From: Erythrobacter sp.
Lineage (GTDB): Bacteria; Pseudomonadota; Alphaproteobacteria; Sphingomonadales; Sphingomonadaceae
Reading direction: 5' to 3'
NCBI GenBank assembly: GCA_020629385.1
Contig: JAHDDJ010000002.1
Location: 1-40,219, forward strand
DNA length: 40,219 bases
The notes under the pieces were generated by a model. It searched no databases, was not told where the DNA came from, and saw nothing but the letters and a program-made list of their open reading frames with translations. This document shows, piece after piece, positions 15,149-23,669 of the stretch; the stretch's first letter is position 1; every line of letters starts with the position of its first letter. Both the position numbers and the translations under genes were made by a program.

Positions 15149-15242
15149 ACAGACCCCCCCGATAAAAAATACAAGTGAGTGGGGCTGCGGACCTGACACC
15201 CACCTCCGTGCGAAATATCCAGTTCTGAGAGGCACGTACCCT

Positions 15243-15653
15243 ATGACAATGCGTCAACCACGATACGGCGACATTTTTGCGGGCCACGATCAGGGCGCGG
15301 AAATGGCTGAAATGGCTCGTGTTCTTTGGGCTGAGTATAAGTCCGATCTTGAGGCGCGGGAATTGTGGAATGCGGTTCGTGCAAGGATTGTTGACCGACT
15401 TGTCAGAGCGGCGGTTGAGTATCATCACCTGCATCCGCTGGCATTAGCTGAGGGGCCAATCAGTAAATCCGAAAAGGGAGGCGAGTTTTTCAGTTATCGT
15501 TGGTCGGCGGTTCAAAAGTTGTCAGATCAGGTCGCCAAAATGGAAAAGGCGCTGGCCATAACGCCCGAAAGCATCGGCGCGAAGATAGAAGCTGCCAAGC
15601 GCAAGCCGCCAGAAACTGAGGCTGACAAATATCTTGCCCGACACCCTCACTGA
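15243..15653 (+). CDS. Terminase small subunit
   Basis: The protein has 136 residues from ATG 15243 with GAGAGG 9 bases upstream. The frame stays open back to 15135, where an ATG is possible; that 36-residue extension cannot be excluded. The centre is helical (VLWAEYKSDLEARELWNAV, ARIVDRLVRAAVEYHHLHPLA), and SYRWSAVQKLSDQVAKMEKALAITPESIGAK resembles the C-terminal part of P27-like small terminases. It lies between HNH and TerL, the usual place. It would recognise the packaging site, perhaps in the 15149-15242 stretch. Confidence 0.7.
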   Translation: MTMRQPRYGDIFAGHDQGAEMAEMARVLWAEYKSDLEARELWNAVRARIVDRLVRAAVEYHHLHPLALAEGPISKSEKGGEFFSYRWSAVQKLSDQVAKMEKALAITPESIGAKIEAAKRKPPETEADKYLARHPH

Positions 15654-17424
15654 CCAAACCACGCAATACGCAAGGGACGTTGTTGCGGGGAAAATAGTTG
15701 CAGGTCAGTACGTGCGAAGGGCGTGTGAGCGGCACTTGCGTGACCTCAAGGATGGCAAAGAGCGTGGGCTGACTTGGGATATAGAAGCGGCTCAGGACGC
15801 GATTGAGTTCTTCCCTGCCGTTTTGACGATCACAGAGGGTGCTAAGGAAGGCGAGCCATTCACGTTGCTGCCGTGGCACGTCTTTGTTGTGGGTTCTATA
15901 TTCGGCTGGAAGGACGTCAACGGGTATATCCGGTTTCGGTTTGTCTGGCTGGAAACTGGAAAGGGGCAAGCAAAGTCGCCCTTGATGGCCGCGATTGGTC
16001 TGTATCTTTCGGGGTTCTACGGCAAAAAGCGGGCCGAGGTTTACTGCATCGGTGAGACGAAAGACACGGCGAAGGTCATGTTCCGCGATGCTGTGGCAAT
16101 GGTTAAGTCGCCGATACCTGGGCGAGGTGGCGAGACACTAGAGGACAACGGGTTTCTCTGCCGTGGCTCTGGTGATCTGACTTACAAGCTGGAGCATCCG
16201 GCTTCTAATTCATTCATGCTGCCGATTGCCAACAACGACAGCGTTTCAGGGCCAAAGCCCATCCTCGTTTGTGGGGATGAGGTTCACGAAATGAAGTCTA
16301 ACAAGGGTGTTGAGACTTGGAAGGCTGCCGTTACCAAAAAGCACGGCGACAGCATTTTGATGCTTGGAACGAATACGCCCTCGATAGATCAAACGGTAGG
16401 AACTGATTATTCGGATCTATGCCAAAAGATTTTGCGGGACGAGTTCCCCGATGACAGCGTGTTTGCCTACATCGCAAGGGTCGATAAGGACGACAAGCCG
16501 TTTGAGGACGAAAGTTGCTGGGTAAAAGCGTTGCCCGCTCTGGGCATTACTTACCCGGTGGAGAATGTTCGGAAGCTGGTAGCGACTGCGAAGCACCAAA
16601 TCAGCACGGCATTGACGACGAAAAGGCTGTATTTTGGCATTCCGGTTGGGTCTGCAGGGTTTTGGACAAGCGAGGAAACGTGGGAAGCGTCCAAGGGCGT
16701 TGTCGATGAAGCAGCGATGCAAGGTCGGCGCTTACATCTATCCCTCGATCTATCGCAGAAAAACGACCTCACAGCGGTGTCTGGGTGCTGGGAGGGTGAC
16801 GTTCTTGCGGTCAAAACATGGTATTGGACGCGAGAATATGAGGTGGATGATCGCGCAACTGCCGATCACATACCCTACCGGGAGCTTGCCGAGGCTGGAA
16901 GGCTGAATATCACACCGGGCCGGGTGATTGATTATAGCTTTGTAGCCAAGCAGATCATTGATCTTTGTGCGGTGCATGACGTTGTGCAGATGGCGGTTGA
17001 TAGCGCTCATCTTGAGAAGCTGATGGAAGAAATGACGCGGCAGGGTTTCGCGCATTGGCTTTATGAGGGGCCGGACGAGCCGGAAGGCTCGGGCCTCAAG
17101 ATTGTTAGGCATAAGCAGGGCATGCAGGTGTCGTTTGACGGTGCTTTCCTGTGCATGCCTACGTCGATCACGCAGCTTGAGGACCACATGCTAAACGGCA
17201 CGGTTCTGATTGACGAAAACAAGCTGACCGACATTTGCGCGTCGAACACGGTTGTGAGGGCTGATGCTATGAAAAACCGAATGTTTGACAAGAACGTGTC
17301 GCGGGGGCGGATTGACGGGCTTGTGACTATCGCGATGGCTGTTGGATCGGCCACGGCGGCAATGGAAGGGCGTAACGATAGCTCTTATCTTGACGACGAT
17401 GACGCTGAGTTGGTGGTGCTATGA
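15634..17424 (+). CDS. Terminase large subunit
   Basis: The protein has 596 residues from TTG 15634, overlapping TerS by 20 bases. The ATPase shows a Walker-A-like ETGKGQAKS at 107-115 and a Walker B LVCGDEVHE at 211-219 (D215, E216), followed by the coupling motif LGTNTPS. The nuclease half begins at LHLSLDLSQKNDLTAV with later acidic residues AVDSAH and RIDGLVTIAMAVG. This is the HK97-like (Terminase_1) architecture. It packages DNA into the prohead and cuts it, together with the HNH protein. Confidence 0.93.
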   Translation: MPDTLTDQTTQYARDVVAGKIVAGQYVRRACERHLRDLKDGKERGLTWDIEAAQDAIEFFPAVLTITEGAKEGEPFTLLPWHVFVVGSIFGWKDVNGYIRFRFVWLETGKGQAKSPLMAAIGLYLSGFYGKKRAEVYCIGETKDTAKVMFRDAVAMVKSPIPGRGGETLEDNGFLCRGSGDLTYKLEHPASNSFMLPIANNDSVSGPKPILVCGDEVHEMKSNKGVETWKAAVTKKHGDSILMLGTNTPSIDQTVGTDYSDLCQKILRDEFPDDSVFAYIARVDKDDKPFEDESCWVKALPALGITYPVENVRKLVATAKHQISTALTTKRLYFGIPVGSAGFWTSEETWEASKGVVDEAAMQGRRLHLSLDLSQKNDLTAVSGCWEGDVLAVKTWYWTREYEVDDRATADHIPYRELAEAGRLNITPGRVIDYSFVAKQIIDLCAVHDVVQMAVDSAHLEKLMEEMTRQGFAHWLYEGPDEPEGSGLKIVRHKQGMQVSFDGAFLCMPTSITQLEDHMLNGTVLIDENKLTDICASNTVVRADAMKNRMFDKNVSRGRIDGLVTIAMAVGSATAAMEGRNDSSYLDDDDAELVVL

Positions 17425-18605
17425 GCCGATTTGGCAACTTGATCAACAGGGTGCGTGGAAAGTCTCACAGCATCCAAGCTGAGACAAAAGAGGACCGCAT
17501 CTTTTGGAACAGTCTTGGCATCTATGGCCACCAAGAATTTAGCAAGGTATCCGCTGCGGTTCGTGCGGGGTTTATCTTGGCGAATGGCATGGGGATGATG
17601 CCGGTTAACCTGCTGGATGAAAGTGGTCAGCAGGTCATTGATGAGCGGCTTAATCGGCTCCTGAACAAACGTCCCAACGACTTTATGACCGCTGTGGAAT
17701 TACGCGAGACGATTACGCTCCACGCGGTATTTACCGGCACAGGTCGCGCTTGGATTCGCCGAAATAGTCGTAAGCAGCCGATAGAGATCATGCCGCTGCA
17801 TCCTCTTTGGATGGCTAATGGTTGGGTTTGGAAGGATGGCGAGTACGTTCTCGCCGTGCAGATCCCGAATGAGGAATTTGCGGGCTACTTTAAGCGCGAA
17901 GACATTATCGAGATCACAAATCCCCGTTGGGACATGATCAGCGGCATGAACACAACCAAGTCTTGTGCAAGTGTCTTAGGGCTTTCAACGCGCATGCAGG
18001 ACCGGCAAGCCAACTTGTCGAAGGCTAATGCGCCTTACGGGATCATCACAGCCAAAGAGGGCACTTCTGACGGGGCTATTAAGAAGCTCAAATCGGCTTG
18101 GGTGTCGCAATTTGGCACAAGCGGAATTGCCGTTGTGGACTTCGATGCAAAGTTTGACCAGTTGATGCAATCGCCTGCTGATCAGCAGTTGCTTGAGACA
18201 ATGAAATTCCAAGTGGCAGAGGTTGCCCGTGTTTATGGGGTTCATCCTTACTTTTTGATGCAGACCGAAGGTTCTGGCGCACAGGGCGCGGTGTCAGATG
18301 TGATGCTGTTTCACCAGGTTCATGGAATTGGCCCTTGGGTTGGTCGATATGAGGCGGCTTTGGGTTTCTCATTGCTGAACGGCACGAATTACACTGCCGA
18401 GATGGACGAAAGCGCCTTGATGCGTTCAACGCCGGAAATGCGAGCCGAAATCTACGCTAAGGCCCTCGGGGCCGGCGGAAACAAGCCATGGATGACCGAA
18501 AACGAGGTGCGGCAGGGTAAATCGCCGTTCCGTTTGGCGGAACACAAGCAGGGCGACCAACTGGCCCCGCGAAAGGAGCAGGAAGATGCTGGATCACAAG
18601 TTTAG
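17421..18605 (+). CDS. HK97-family portal protein
   Basis: The protein has 394 residues from ATG 17421 (ATGA overlap with TerL). It shows the expected features: NSLGIYGHQEFSKVSAAVRAG near the start, RLNRLLNKRPNDFMTAVELRE, and RWDMISGMNTTKSCASVLGLS. The later VAEVARVYGVHPYFLMQTEG matches the portal wing and crown regions of HK97 portals. It forms the 12-subunit ring for DNA entry and tail attachment. The C-terminus overlaps the protease start by 20 bases. Confidence 0.93.
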   Translation: MSRFGNLINRVRGKSHSIQAETKEDRIFWNSLGIYGHQEFSKVSAAVRAGFILANGMGMMPVNLLDESGQQVIDERLNRLLNKRPNDFMTAVELRETITLHAVFTGTGRAWIRRNSRKQPIEIMPLHPLWMANGWVWKDGEYVLAVQIPNEEFAGYFKREDIIEITNPRWDMISGMNTTKSCASVLGLSTRMQDRQANLSKANAPYGIITAKEGTSDGAIKKLKSAWVSQFGTSGIAVVDFDAKFDQLMQSPADQQLLETMKFQVAEVARVYGVHPYFLMQTEGSGAQGAVSDVMLFHQVHGIGPWVGRYEAALGFSLLNGTNYTAEMDESALMRSTPEMRAEIYAKALGAGGNKPWMTENEVRQGKSPFRLAEHKQGDQLAPRKEQEDAGSQV

Positions 18606-19221
18606 CAGCCTTGACGTAGAGGTCGGAACAAAAGGCGAGATTGAGGGCTATGCCTCTAAGTTCGGCATTAAGGATCAAGGCGGCGATATTGTCGTAAAGG
18701 GTGCGTTTTCGCAGTCTCTTTCGGCCCGCATGCCAAAGATGCTTTGGCAGCACGATCCCTCTCAGCCGATTGGGCGCTGGAAGTCAGCCGAGCAAGACAG
18801 CACGGGCCTTCTGGTGGTCGGCCAGATCAATATGGATGTGCAAAAAGGCCAAGAGGCCGCTTCGCTGATCAAAGACAAAGCAATTGACGGCATGTCGATT
18901 GGCTACCGCACCCGCAAGGCCACAAAGACCAAAGCGGGACGTGAATTGAAGGATTTGGACTTGTGGGAAGTGTCTTTAGTGACGTTTCCGATGCTGCAAG
19001 AGGCCACTGTTGACCAAATCAAGAGCATCTCTGAAATGGAAGACCCTGCGGAGATAAAGAGAACACTTGAGGCAGCCTTGCGCGACGTTGGGTTGTCCAA
19101 GCGACTGGCAATGAAGGCTGCGGCTGATGTTGCTGGGATGATTTCGGATGAGCGCGAGGCCACCGGATCAGAAGTGACTGCGGATGATGTTCGCAGTATT
19201 CTGCGCGACCTACGCGCTTAA
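18586..19221 (+). CDS. HK97-family prohead protease (U35)
   Basis: The protein has 211 residues. The catalytic triad of the family can be placed: H56 in MLWQHDPSQPIG, S104 in DGMSIGY and E128 in DLWEVSLVTFP. The protease is packaged in the prohead, trims the capsid N-terminal delta domain and then itself. The C-terminal 60 residues are helical and may be its own scaffold-like tail. It directly precedes the capsid gene as in HK97. Confidence 0.93.
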   Translation: MLDHKFSSLDVEVGTKGEIEGYASKFGIKDQGGDIVVKGAFSQSLSARMPKMLWQHDPSQPIGRWKSAEQDSTGLLVVGQINMDVQKGQEAASLIKDKAIDGMSIGYRTRKATKTKAGRELKDLDLWEVSLVTFPMLQEATVDQIKSISEMEDPAEIKRTLEAALRDVGLSKRLAMKAAADVAGMISDEREATGSEVTADDVRSILRDLRA

Positions 19222-19272
19222 CGCCACAACGCCCGTCGAGAGACGCGCTAGGCCCTTAGAAGGAAAAATATC

Positions 19273-20463
19273 ATGGCACTTGATACTGCCGATATGGACG
19301 CGCTGAAAGGCGAGTTCAAAAGCCTGCTGGATGAGCGGGACAAGAAATCTGACGATCTTGGCGAGCAGATTGACCATCTGAAAACCAAGTCTGAAGAAGA
19401 CGCCACCGACATCAAAGGTCGGATCGACGGCACCAACGAGGAAATCAAAGGCATCAATGAAGCCCTTGATACCATCGAAAAGAAGCTCGCCAAGCAGCGC
19501 AGCTTCGAAGAGCGCAAGACCATTGGCCAGCAGTTCATTGAAAGCGACGCATTCAAGGCGGCGAACCTGACTGAGCAAGGCCGTGTGTCTGTTGAGGTCA
19601 AAGATATCCTCAACTCGGGCAACATTGCGACGGGTGTTTCGCGCAACGTTTTGGTGCCCGAGCAGGAAAGCGGCTTTGTTGCGCCCCCGCAGATCGAATT
19701 GCAGATCCGCAATTTGTTCTTGCAGGGTACAACGACGTCGAATGCCATTCGCTCAATTCGCGAGACTGGCTACACCAATAACGCAGCGCCAGTTGCGGAA
19801 GGTGCGGTCAAGCCATTGTCTGACCTGACGTTCGGCGAGGTTACGTTGCCCGTGCAAAAGATCGCCCACCGCTTCAAGGCTTCGATGGAAGCTCTGGACG
19901 ATGCACCGATGCTGCGCAGCTACATTGACGGTCGTGGTCGTTACGGCCTCAACCTTGTTGAGGAAGCGCAATTGCTTACGGGCGACGGAACTGGCGGCAA
20001 CTTGTCCGGCGTTCTGCCGCAGGCGACAGCCTACGACAACACCACTCTCGCAGGCTACACGCCTACAACGATGGTGGATGATATCCGCGTTGCGAAGCTG
20101 CAGGTCCGCAAGGCTCTGTATCCCGCAAGCGGCATCGTTATGTCGCCTGATAGCTGGGCTGAGATCGAGTTGCTCAAGGATGGTGACAATCACTATCTGT
20201 TCTCCTCTGTGACAACCGGCGCGACCCCAACGCTTTGGGGTATGCCTGTCGTTACGTCCGACAGCATGGACCCCGGTGACTTCCTGATCGGTGCGTTTGG
20301 CCTTGCGGCTCAGATTTGGGATCGCATGGGCATGACCGTCCTTATGTCCACAGAGGACGAGGACAACTTCCAGCGCAACCTGATGACTATTCTCTTTGAG
20401 AAGCGTCTCGCGCTCGAAGTCACACGTCCAGAAGCGTTCGTTTATCACAACGAAGTTGTCTAA
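19273..20463 (+). CDS. HK97-fold major capsid protein
   Basis: The protein has 396 residues from ATG 19273. Residues 1-85 are a coiled-coil delta domain (LKGEFKSLLDERDKKSDDL ... NEEIKGINEALDTIEKKLAK) that acts as built-in scaffold and is removed by the protease. The shell fold follows with FVAPPQIELQIRNLFLQGT, ALDDAPMLRSYIDGRG, EAQLLTGDGTGGNLSGVLP, WGMPVVTSD and a C-terminal LAVETR-like region LALEVTRPEAFVYHNE. No separate scaffold or decoration gene is seen. It is followed by a terminator-like hairpin. Confidence 0.95.
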   Translation: MALDTADMDALKGEFKSLLDERDKKSDDLGEQIDHLKTKSEEDATDIKGRIDGTNEEIKGINEALDTIEKKLAKQRSFEERKTIGQQFIESDAFKAANLTEQGRVSVEVKDILNSGNIATGVSRNVLVPEQESGFVAPPQIELQIRNLFLQGTTTSNAIRSIRETGYTNNAAPVAEGAVKPLSDLTFGEVTLPVQKIAHRFKASMEALDDAPMLRSYIDGRGRYGLNLVEEAQLLTGDGTGGNLSGVLPQATAYDNTTLAGYTPTTMVDDIRVAKLQVRKALYPASGIVMSPDSWAEIELLKDGDNHYLFSSVTTGATPTLWGMPVVTSDSMDPGDFLIGAFGLAAQIWDRMGMTVLMSTEDEDNFQRNLMTILFEKRLALEVTRPEAFVYHNEVV

Positions 20464-20469
20464 CAGCTT

Positions 20470-20499
20470 TGGGCGCGGCTCGCGGGTCGCGCCCATTTT
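20470..20499 (+). terminator. Terminator-like attenuator after the capsid gene
   Basis: TGGGCGCG (20470-20477) pairs perfectly with CGCGCCCA (20488-20495) across a 10-base loop, followed by TTTT (20496-20499). It lies 7 bases past the capsid stop and would reduce transcription of downstream head and tail genes relative to the capsid. It is too short a T-run to be a full stop. Confidence 0.6.
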
Positions 20500-20511
20500 C
20501 GGAGGACTGTG

Positions 20512-21018
20512 ATGCCGACATTCTTAGACTTGAATGAGGTCAAGGCGTATTTGCAAATCAGTCACAGCGACGATGATGCAATGTTGGCGCAGTTGATTGA
20601 CGCCGCTGAGCACTACATCGCTGATCCTTATGATGGGATTTTGGGTCGCCCTGTATCGGTCCAGTCGTTTACAGAGAAATTCAGCAGCTTTTCGGATGTG
20701 GCCCTAGCCTTCCCCGACAATGCGGCAATCGCAAGTGTCACGTATATTGACGTGGACAATGCGACGCAAACTTTGGGTGATATCTACACCTTAGATGGCG
20801 AAAAGATTTGTCTCAATTCAGGAGAGACTTGGCCGAGCGCTAATGCGCCGATCACAGTGCAATACTCAGCGGGATATGCAGTCGTTCCCGCTCAAATCAA
20901 AGCAGCCGCTCATTACTATATCGCCGTGATGTTTGATCAGCGTCACACGGTTGATCCAAAGCGATTGCGGGAAGTTATAGCGGCCATGTTGGCCGGATAT
21001 CGAAGGGTCGGACTATGA
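20512..21018 (+). CDS. Head-tail connector protein (gp6-like)
   Basis: The protein has 168 residues from ATG 20512, with GGAGG upstream (GTG 20509 is an alternative). The start FLDLNEVKAYLQISHSDDD and the repeated AQLIDAAEHYIADPY match the phage_connect_1/gp6 family, followed by APITVQYSAGYAVVPAQIKAAAHYYIAVMF. It forms the ring beneath the portal. The order portal-protease-capsid-connector is canonical. Confidence 0.85.
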   Translation: MPTFLDLNEVKAYLQISHSDDDAMLAQLIDAAEHYIADPYDGILGRPVSVQSFTEKFSSFSDVALAFPDNAAIASVTYIDVDNATQTLGDIYTLDGEKICLNSGETWPSANAPITVQYSAGYAVVPAQIKAAAHYYIAVMFDQRHTVDPKRLREVIAAMLAGYRRVGL

Positions 21019-21179
21019 ACGAAGAAACAGTCACATTTACTAAGCCTCACATTTACGGCGGGCGTCCGTTTGAGGCGGGCGAAAAGCTGATTTGCCCGTC
21101 AAAGATGGCGGATCATTTGCGCAAAATCGGCGTTGTTGAAGGCAAGAAAGCCAAGAAGAAGGATAAGTCTGATGGGTGA
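21015..21179 (+). CDS. Small basic head-region protein (54 aa)
   Basis: ATG 21015 overlaps the connector stop (ATGA). The protein begins MNEETVTFTKPHIYGGRPFE and ends in a lysine-rich tail (GKKAKKKDKSDG). The pattern of short beta segment, F-x-x-G and a helix with ADHLRKIGVV is shared loosely with the 55-residue gene at 22649. Proteins of this type are common between connector and tail genes of siphophages, without known function. It is short, so I give moderate confidence. Confidence 0.55.
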   Translation: MNEETVTFTKPHIYGGRPFEAGEKLICPSKMADHLRKIGVVEGKKAKKKDKSDG

Positions 21180-21471
21180 TCGCTATAACAACGTGAACCT
21201 TGGCCCCGAAGGATTTGGAAGGGCTAGTGCCACAGTCACGCCGAATGACGGCACAGACCTTGCTGACGTTGCGAAGGGCGTTGTTGTGACGTCTATCGGT
21301 GGTGGTACTGATTTGCAGGTTTTGCCTGCAGAGAACCTTGATGGTGAATGGGTGACGTTTGTCGGCGTTCAGGTTGGATACATTCCACCTTTTCAGGTTC
21401 GTCGGGTCGGAACGGCCACTACGTGCACAGTTGTCGCGGTCCTTGATGATCGTGTTTCAATCGTTAGCTAA
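21172..21471 (+). CDS. Small hypothetical head-tail protein
   Basis: The protein has 99 residues from ATG 21172, overlapping the previous gene by 8 bases. It reads MGDRYNNVNLGPEGFGRASAT, then GGTDLQVLPAENLDGEWVTFVG and VGYIPPFQVRRVGTATTCTVVAVLDDR. Such a short all-beta protein next to head closure may be a decoration or spike-like protein in the virion. No firm family assignment. The stop overlaps the next ATG by one base. Confidence 0.6.
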   Translation: MGDRYNNVNLGPEGFGRASATVTPNDGTDLADVAKGVVVTSIGGGTDLQVLPAENLDGEWVTFVGVQVGYIPPFQVRRVGTATTCTVVAVLDDRVSIVS

Positions 21472-21797
21472 TGAACCTGTTTCATCACATTGATCTGTAT
21501 AGCCCCTCGCCTGCTTCAGACGGGCAGGGAGGTGAAGAGGAAGGCTGGACACTAGAGCATACTTGCCGCGCTAACTTTCGCTTCCTGCGGGGCGGAGAGA
21601 CGGTCCAGAGCGCAAGGCTGACAGGCAAGCAACCTGTTGTGATGACGGTTCGCGATTGTCGTGAATTGCTTGAAATCAATTCACACTGGAAAATCAGGGA
21701 TAAGCGGACCGACACCGACTATAACGTTCGGTCCGTTGTGCTGACAGATGACCGGCTGTTTCTGGAGATCACAGCCGAAAGCGGTGTTGCAATATGA
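21471..21797 (+). CDS. Head closure protein (SPP1 gp16-like)
   Basis: The protein has 108 residues. The opening HIDLYSPSPASDGQGGEEEGW, then CRANFRFLRGGETVQSARLTGKQPVVMTVRDCRELLEINSHWKIRDKR fits the phage head-tail joining family (Phage_H_T_join). It plugs the connector after packaging and carries the tail. It sits in the canonical place between connector and tail completion genes. Confidence 0.82.
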   Translation: MNLFHHIDLYSPSPASDGQGGEEEGWTLEHTCRANFRFLRGGETVQSARLTGKQPVVMTVRDCRELLEINSHWKIRDKRTDTDYNVRSVVLTDDRLFLEITAESGVAI

Positions 21798-22201
21798 GCG
21801 CTGCGAACGAACTACAAACCGCGATTTATGACGCACTTATTTCCCGCGCAGCCCTGACTGCAATTGTTGGAAGCCGCATCTATGACCGGGTTCCTATGGC
21901 TGGCGATATTGCCCCGTTCATTACCCTCGGTGAGGGGCAAGAGCGCCCCGACGAAGCCGATTGCTTCACATTGTCGGATCATACTTTCACTGTGAATGTG
22001 TGGTCCGAAAAGCAGGGTGGTTTCAAAGAGGCAAAGGCCATTGTGCATGAGGTCAAGCGAGCTGTCCTGAATGACATCGGGCAGCTTAATCAACATGCGC
22101 TTTTGAGCATCGACATCTTGGACATCCGCTATCAGCGCGACCCTGACGGGATCACATCGCACGCGATTGTCACGTTTGAAGCGATGATCGAGGAAAACTG
22201 A
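21794..22201 (+). CDS. DUF3168-family tail completion protein
   Basis: The protein has 135 residues by ATGA overlap. NELQTAIYDALISRAALTAIVGSRIYDRVP and FITLGEGQERPDEAD, with FTVNVWSEKQGGFKEAKAIVHEVKRAVL, match DUF3168 (SPP1 gp17-like) which completes the tail and joins it to the head. In HK97 the gp10-like gene usually comes first; here DUF3168 precedes it. Confidence 0.85.
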   Translation: MSAANELQTAIYDALISRAALTAIVGSRIYDRVPMAGDIAPFITLGEGQERPDEADCFTLSDHTFTVNVWSEKQGGFKEAKAIVHEVKRAVLNDIGQLNQHALLSIDILDIRYQRDPDGITSHAIVTFEAMIEEN

Positions 22202-22656
22202 TGCCCCTACGTGGTGTCGATGATTTGGCTGTGCTGATTTCTCAGCGCATTCCCGAGAGCATTCAGGAGGCTGCTAAGGGCGCTATAACCGACGGCTGCG
22301 ACGAGTTGGTGGCCATGATGAAATCGCGGGTTCCAAGTGATCAGGGTAAGCTGCGCGACAGTATCGGCTGGACGTTTGGCGACGCCCCAGCAGGCGCTGT
22401 TACGGTTGGCACTGTGGCAGACAAAAAGTTTGGCCAGATTAAAGCAACCGTCTACGCCGGAGACGAGACAACGATGGTCTATAACTCTCGCGGGATACCG
22501 TTTCAGAACGCAAAGCTGCAGCAGTTCGGAACACGGGGGGGTACACCAGCCAGCGACTATTTCCTGGGGTCGTGGCAGGTTCTAAAGCGCCGCATTCGCA
22601 GCCGGATCACCCGGAAAGTCAACGCTGAGATCAGAAGGGTCTATGCCAATGGCTAA
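22201..22656 (+). CDS. HK97 gp10-like head-tail/tail completion protein
   Basis: The protein has 151 residues. Family features are DGCDELVAMMKSRVPSDQGKLRDSIGW, VYNSRGIPFQNAKLQQFGTRGG and PASDYFLGSWQVLKRRIRSRI. HK97 gp10 family proteins lie at the head-tail junction. The gene follows DUF3168 by one base overlap, and its end overlaps a small gene. Confidence 0.82.
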   Translation: MPLRGVDDLAVLISQRIPESIQEAAKGAITDGCDELVAMMKSRVPSDQGKLRDSIGWTFGDAPAGAVTVGTVADKKFGQIKATVYAGDETTMVYNSRGIPFQNAKLQQFGTRGGTPASDYFLGSWQVLKRRIRSRITRKVNAEIRRVYANG

Positions 22657-22816
22657 ATCATATGAGATTGTGAAAGACTTCGACTTTGCCCCAAAAGGCA
22701 ATGTTGTTCAGTCTTTTCGCAAGGGACAGGTGCGAAGCAATCTAACACGCGCCTGCATTGCAAAGGGTAAGTCATTGGACGCCCTCAAACCTGTCACAGA
22801 TAAGGAAAACGACTGA
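22649..22816 (+). CDS. Small basic protein before tail tube (55 aa)
   Basis: ATG 22649 lies inside the end of the gp10-like gene, and the TGA at 22814-22816 overlaps the tail tube start. The protein reads MAKSYEIVKDFDFAPKGNVV then QSFRKGQVRSNLTRACIAKG. It is a small basic protein with a short helix, broadly similar in pattern to the one at 21015. Tight overlaps on both sides are the best argument for translation. Confidence 0.55.
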   Translation: MAKSYEIVKDFDFAPKGNVVQSFRKGQVRSNLTRACIAKGKSLDALKPVTDKEND

Positions 22817-23265
22817 TGGCACAACCAACCACCTACAAAGGCTCACTTGTGGGCATCTTTCTCGAGGACACGGGCAATCCCGGCACGTTCTTGAAGCCTT
22901 GCGGGCTGTCGAATAACAGTATTTCGTTCACGAAGAACCTGAATGAAGTCAACGTCCCGGACTGCGACGATCCCGAGTTGCCGTCTTGGGTTGAGCGCGA
23001 AACTGCCAGCCTTTCTGTGTCCGTTTCTGGCTCGGGCATCCTTGCCGCAGAGGCAATCGACACTTGGGATGCTGCTTGGCGTGATACAACGTCGATCAAC
23101 GCCCGGATTTATGTCGGCGCGGCCACGGACACCGTGAACGGCAAGTATTGGGAAGGCGCGTTGCACGTTGAAACCTTCGAGGTAACGGGCAACATCGGCG
23201 AAAAGGCACAGGTCAGCGTTTCGATGGCCTCGGATGGCGAGCTTACCTACAACAACGTGATCTAA
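22816..23265 (+). CDS. Major tail tube protein
   Basis: The protein has 149 residues from ATG 22816. The sequence (TYKGSLVGIFLEDTGNPGTFLKPCGLSNNSISFTKNLNEVNVPDC, RETASLSVSVSGSGILA, YWEGALHVETFEVTGNIGEKAQVSVSMASDGELTY) is a classical phage tail tube fold of the TP901-1/lambda V type. It is highly likely to be the main tail protein, and the position just before the chaperone and tape measure genes agrees. Confidence 0.9.
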   Translation: MAQPTTYKGSLVGIFLEDTGNPGTFLKPCGLSNNSISFTKNLNEVNVPDCDDPELPSWVERETASLSVSVSGSGILAAEAIDTWDAAWRDTTSINARIYVGAATDTVNGKYWEGALHVETFEVTGNIGEKAQVSVSMASDGELTYNNVI

Positions 23266-23669
23266 TGGGTCGCAAGATTGAGCAGATGCGATGGCCGGGG
23301 GGCGAGCATGACTTCGCCCTTCGGTACGGTGAAATCGAAATCCTGCAAGACAAGTGCGACGCTGGGCCTGAGTACATCTTTAACGCTTTGGCCGGGCGCA
23401 CCTACCGTCAGCAATATCCGTTTGAGGTTTTGCGCCTTGGCCTGATCGGTGCCGGAATGCCAGATGGTGAGGCCCGCAAAAAGGTTATGGATTTACGCGA
23501 GGAATACCCGCTTCGCGATTTCATCGTCCCTGCCATGAATGTCCTTGGAGCGGCCATCGTCGGTTATGAGGATGACAAGCCGGGGGAAGCCGAAGGGGAG
23601 GTGACGAACCCGACACCCCCCGAAGAAAATGGCGATTTAGCCGCATCTACGGAAGCGGAGCCGTCTTAG
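23265..23669 (+). CDS. GTA-type tail assembly chaperone (TAC_11-like)
   Basis: The protein has 134 residues from ATG 23265. MRWPGGEHDFALRYGEIEIL, KCDAGPEYIFNALAGRTYR and VLRLGLIGAGMPDGEARKKVMD are close to the gene transfer agent family (RcGTA gp10-like) of tail assembly chaperones. The last 40 residues are acidic and low-complexity. The reading frame probably also serves as the first part of a longer -1 frameshift product (see the next feature). Confidence 0.85.
   Translation: MGRKIEQMRWPGGEHDFALRYGEIEILQDKCDAGPEYIFNALAGRTYRQQYPFEVLRLGLIGAGMPDGEARKKVMDLREEYPLRDFIVPAMNVLGAAIVGYEDDKPGEAEGEVTNPTPPEENGDLAASTEAEPS

Noticed and set aside
19753-20496. Minus-strand 247-codon open frame
   Set aside because: It is opposite the major capsid gene, which is certain; no domain or ribosome site is visible.
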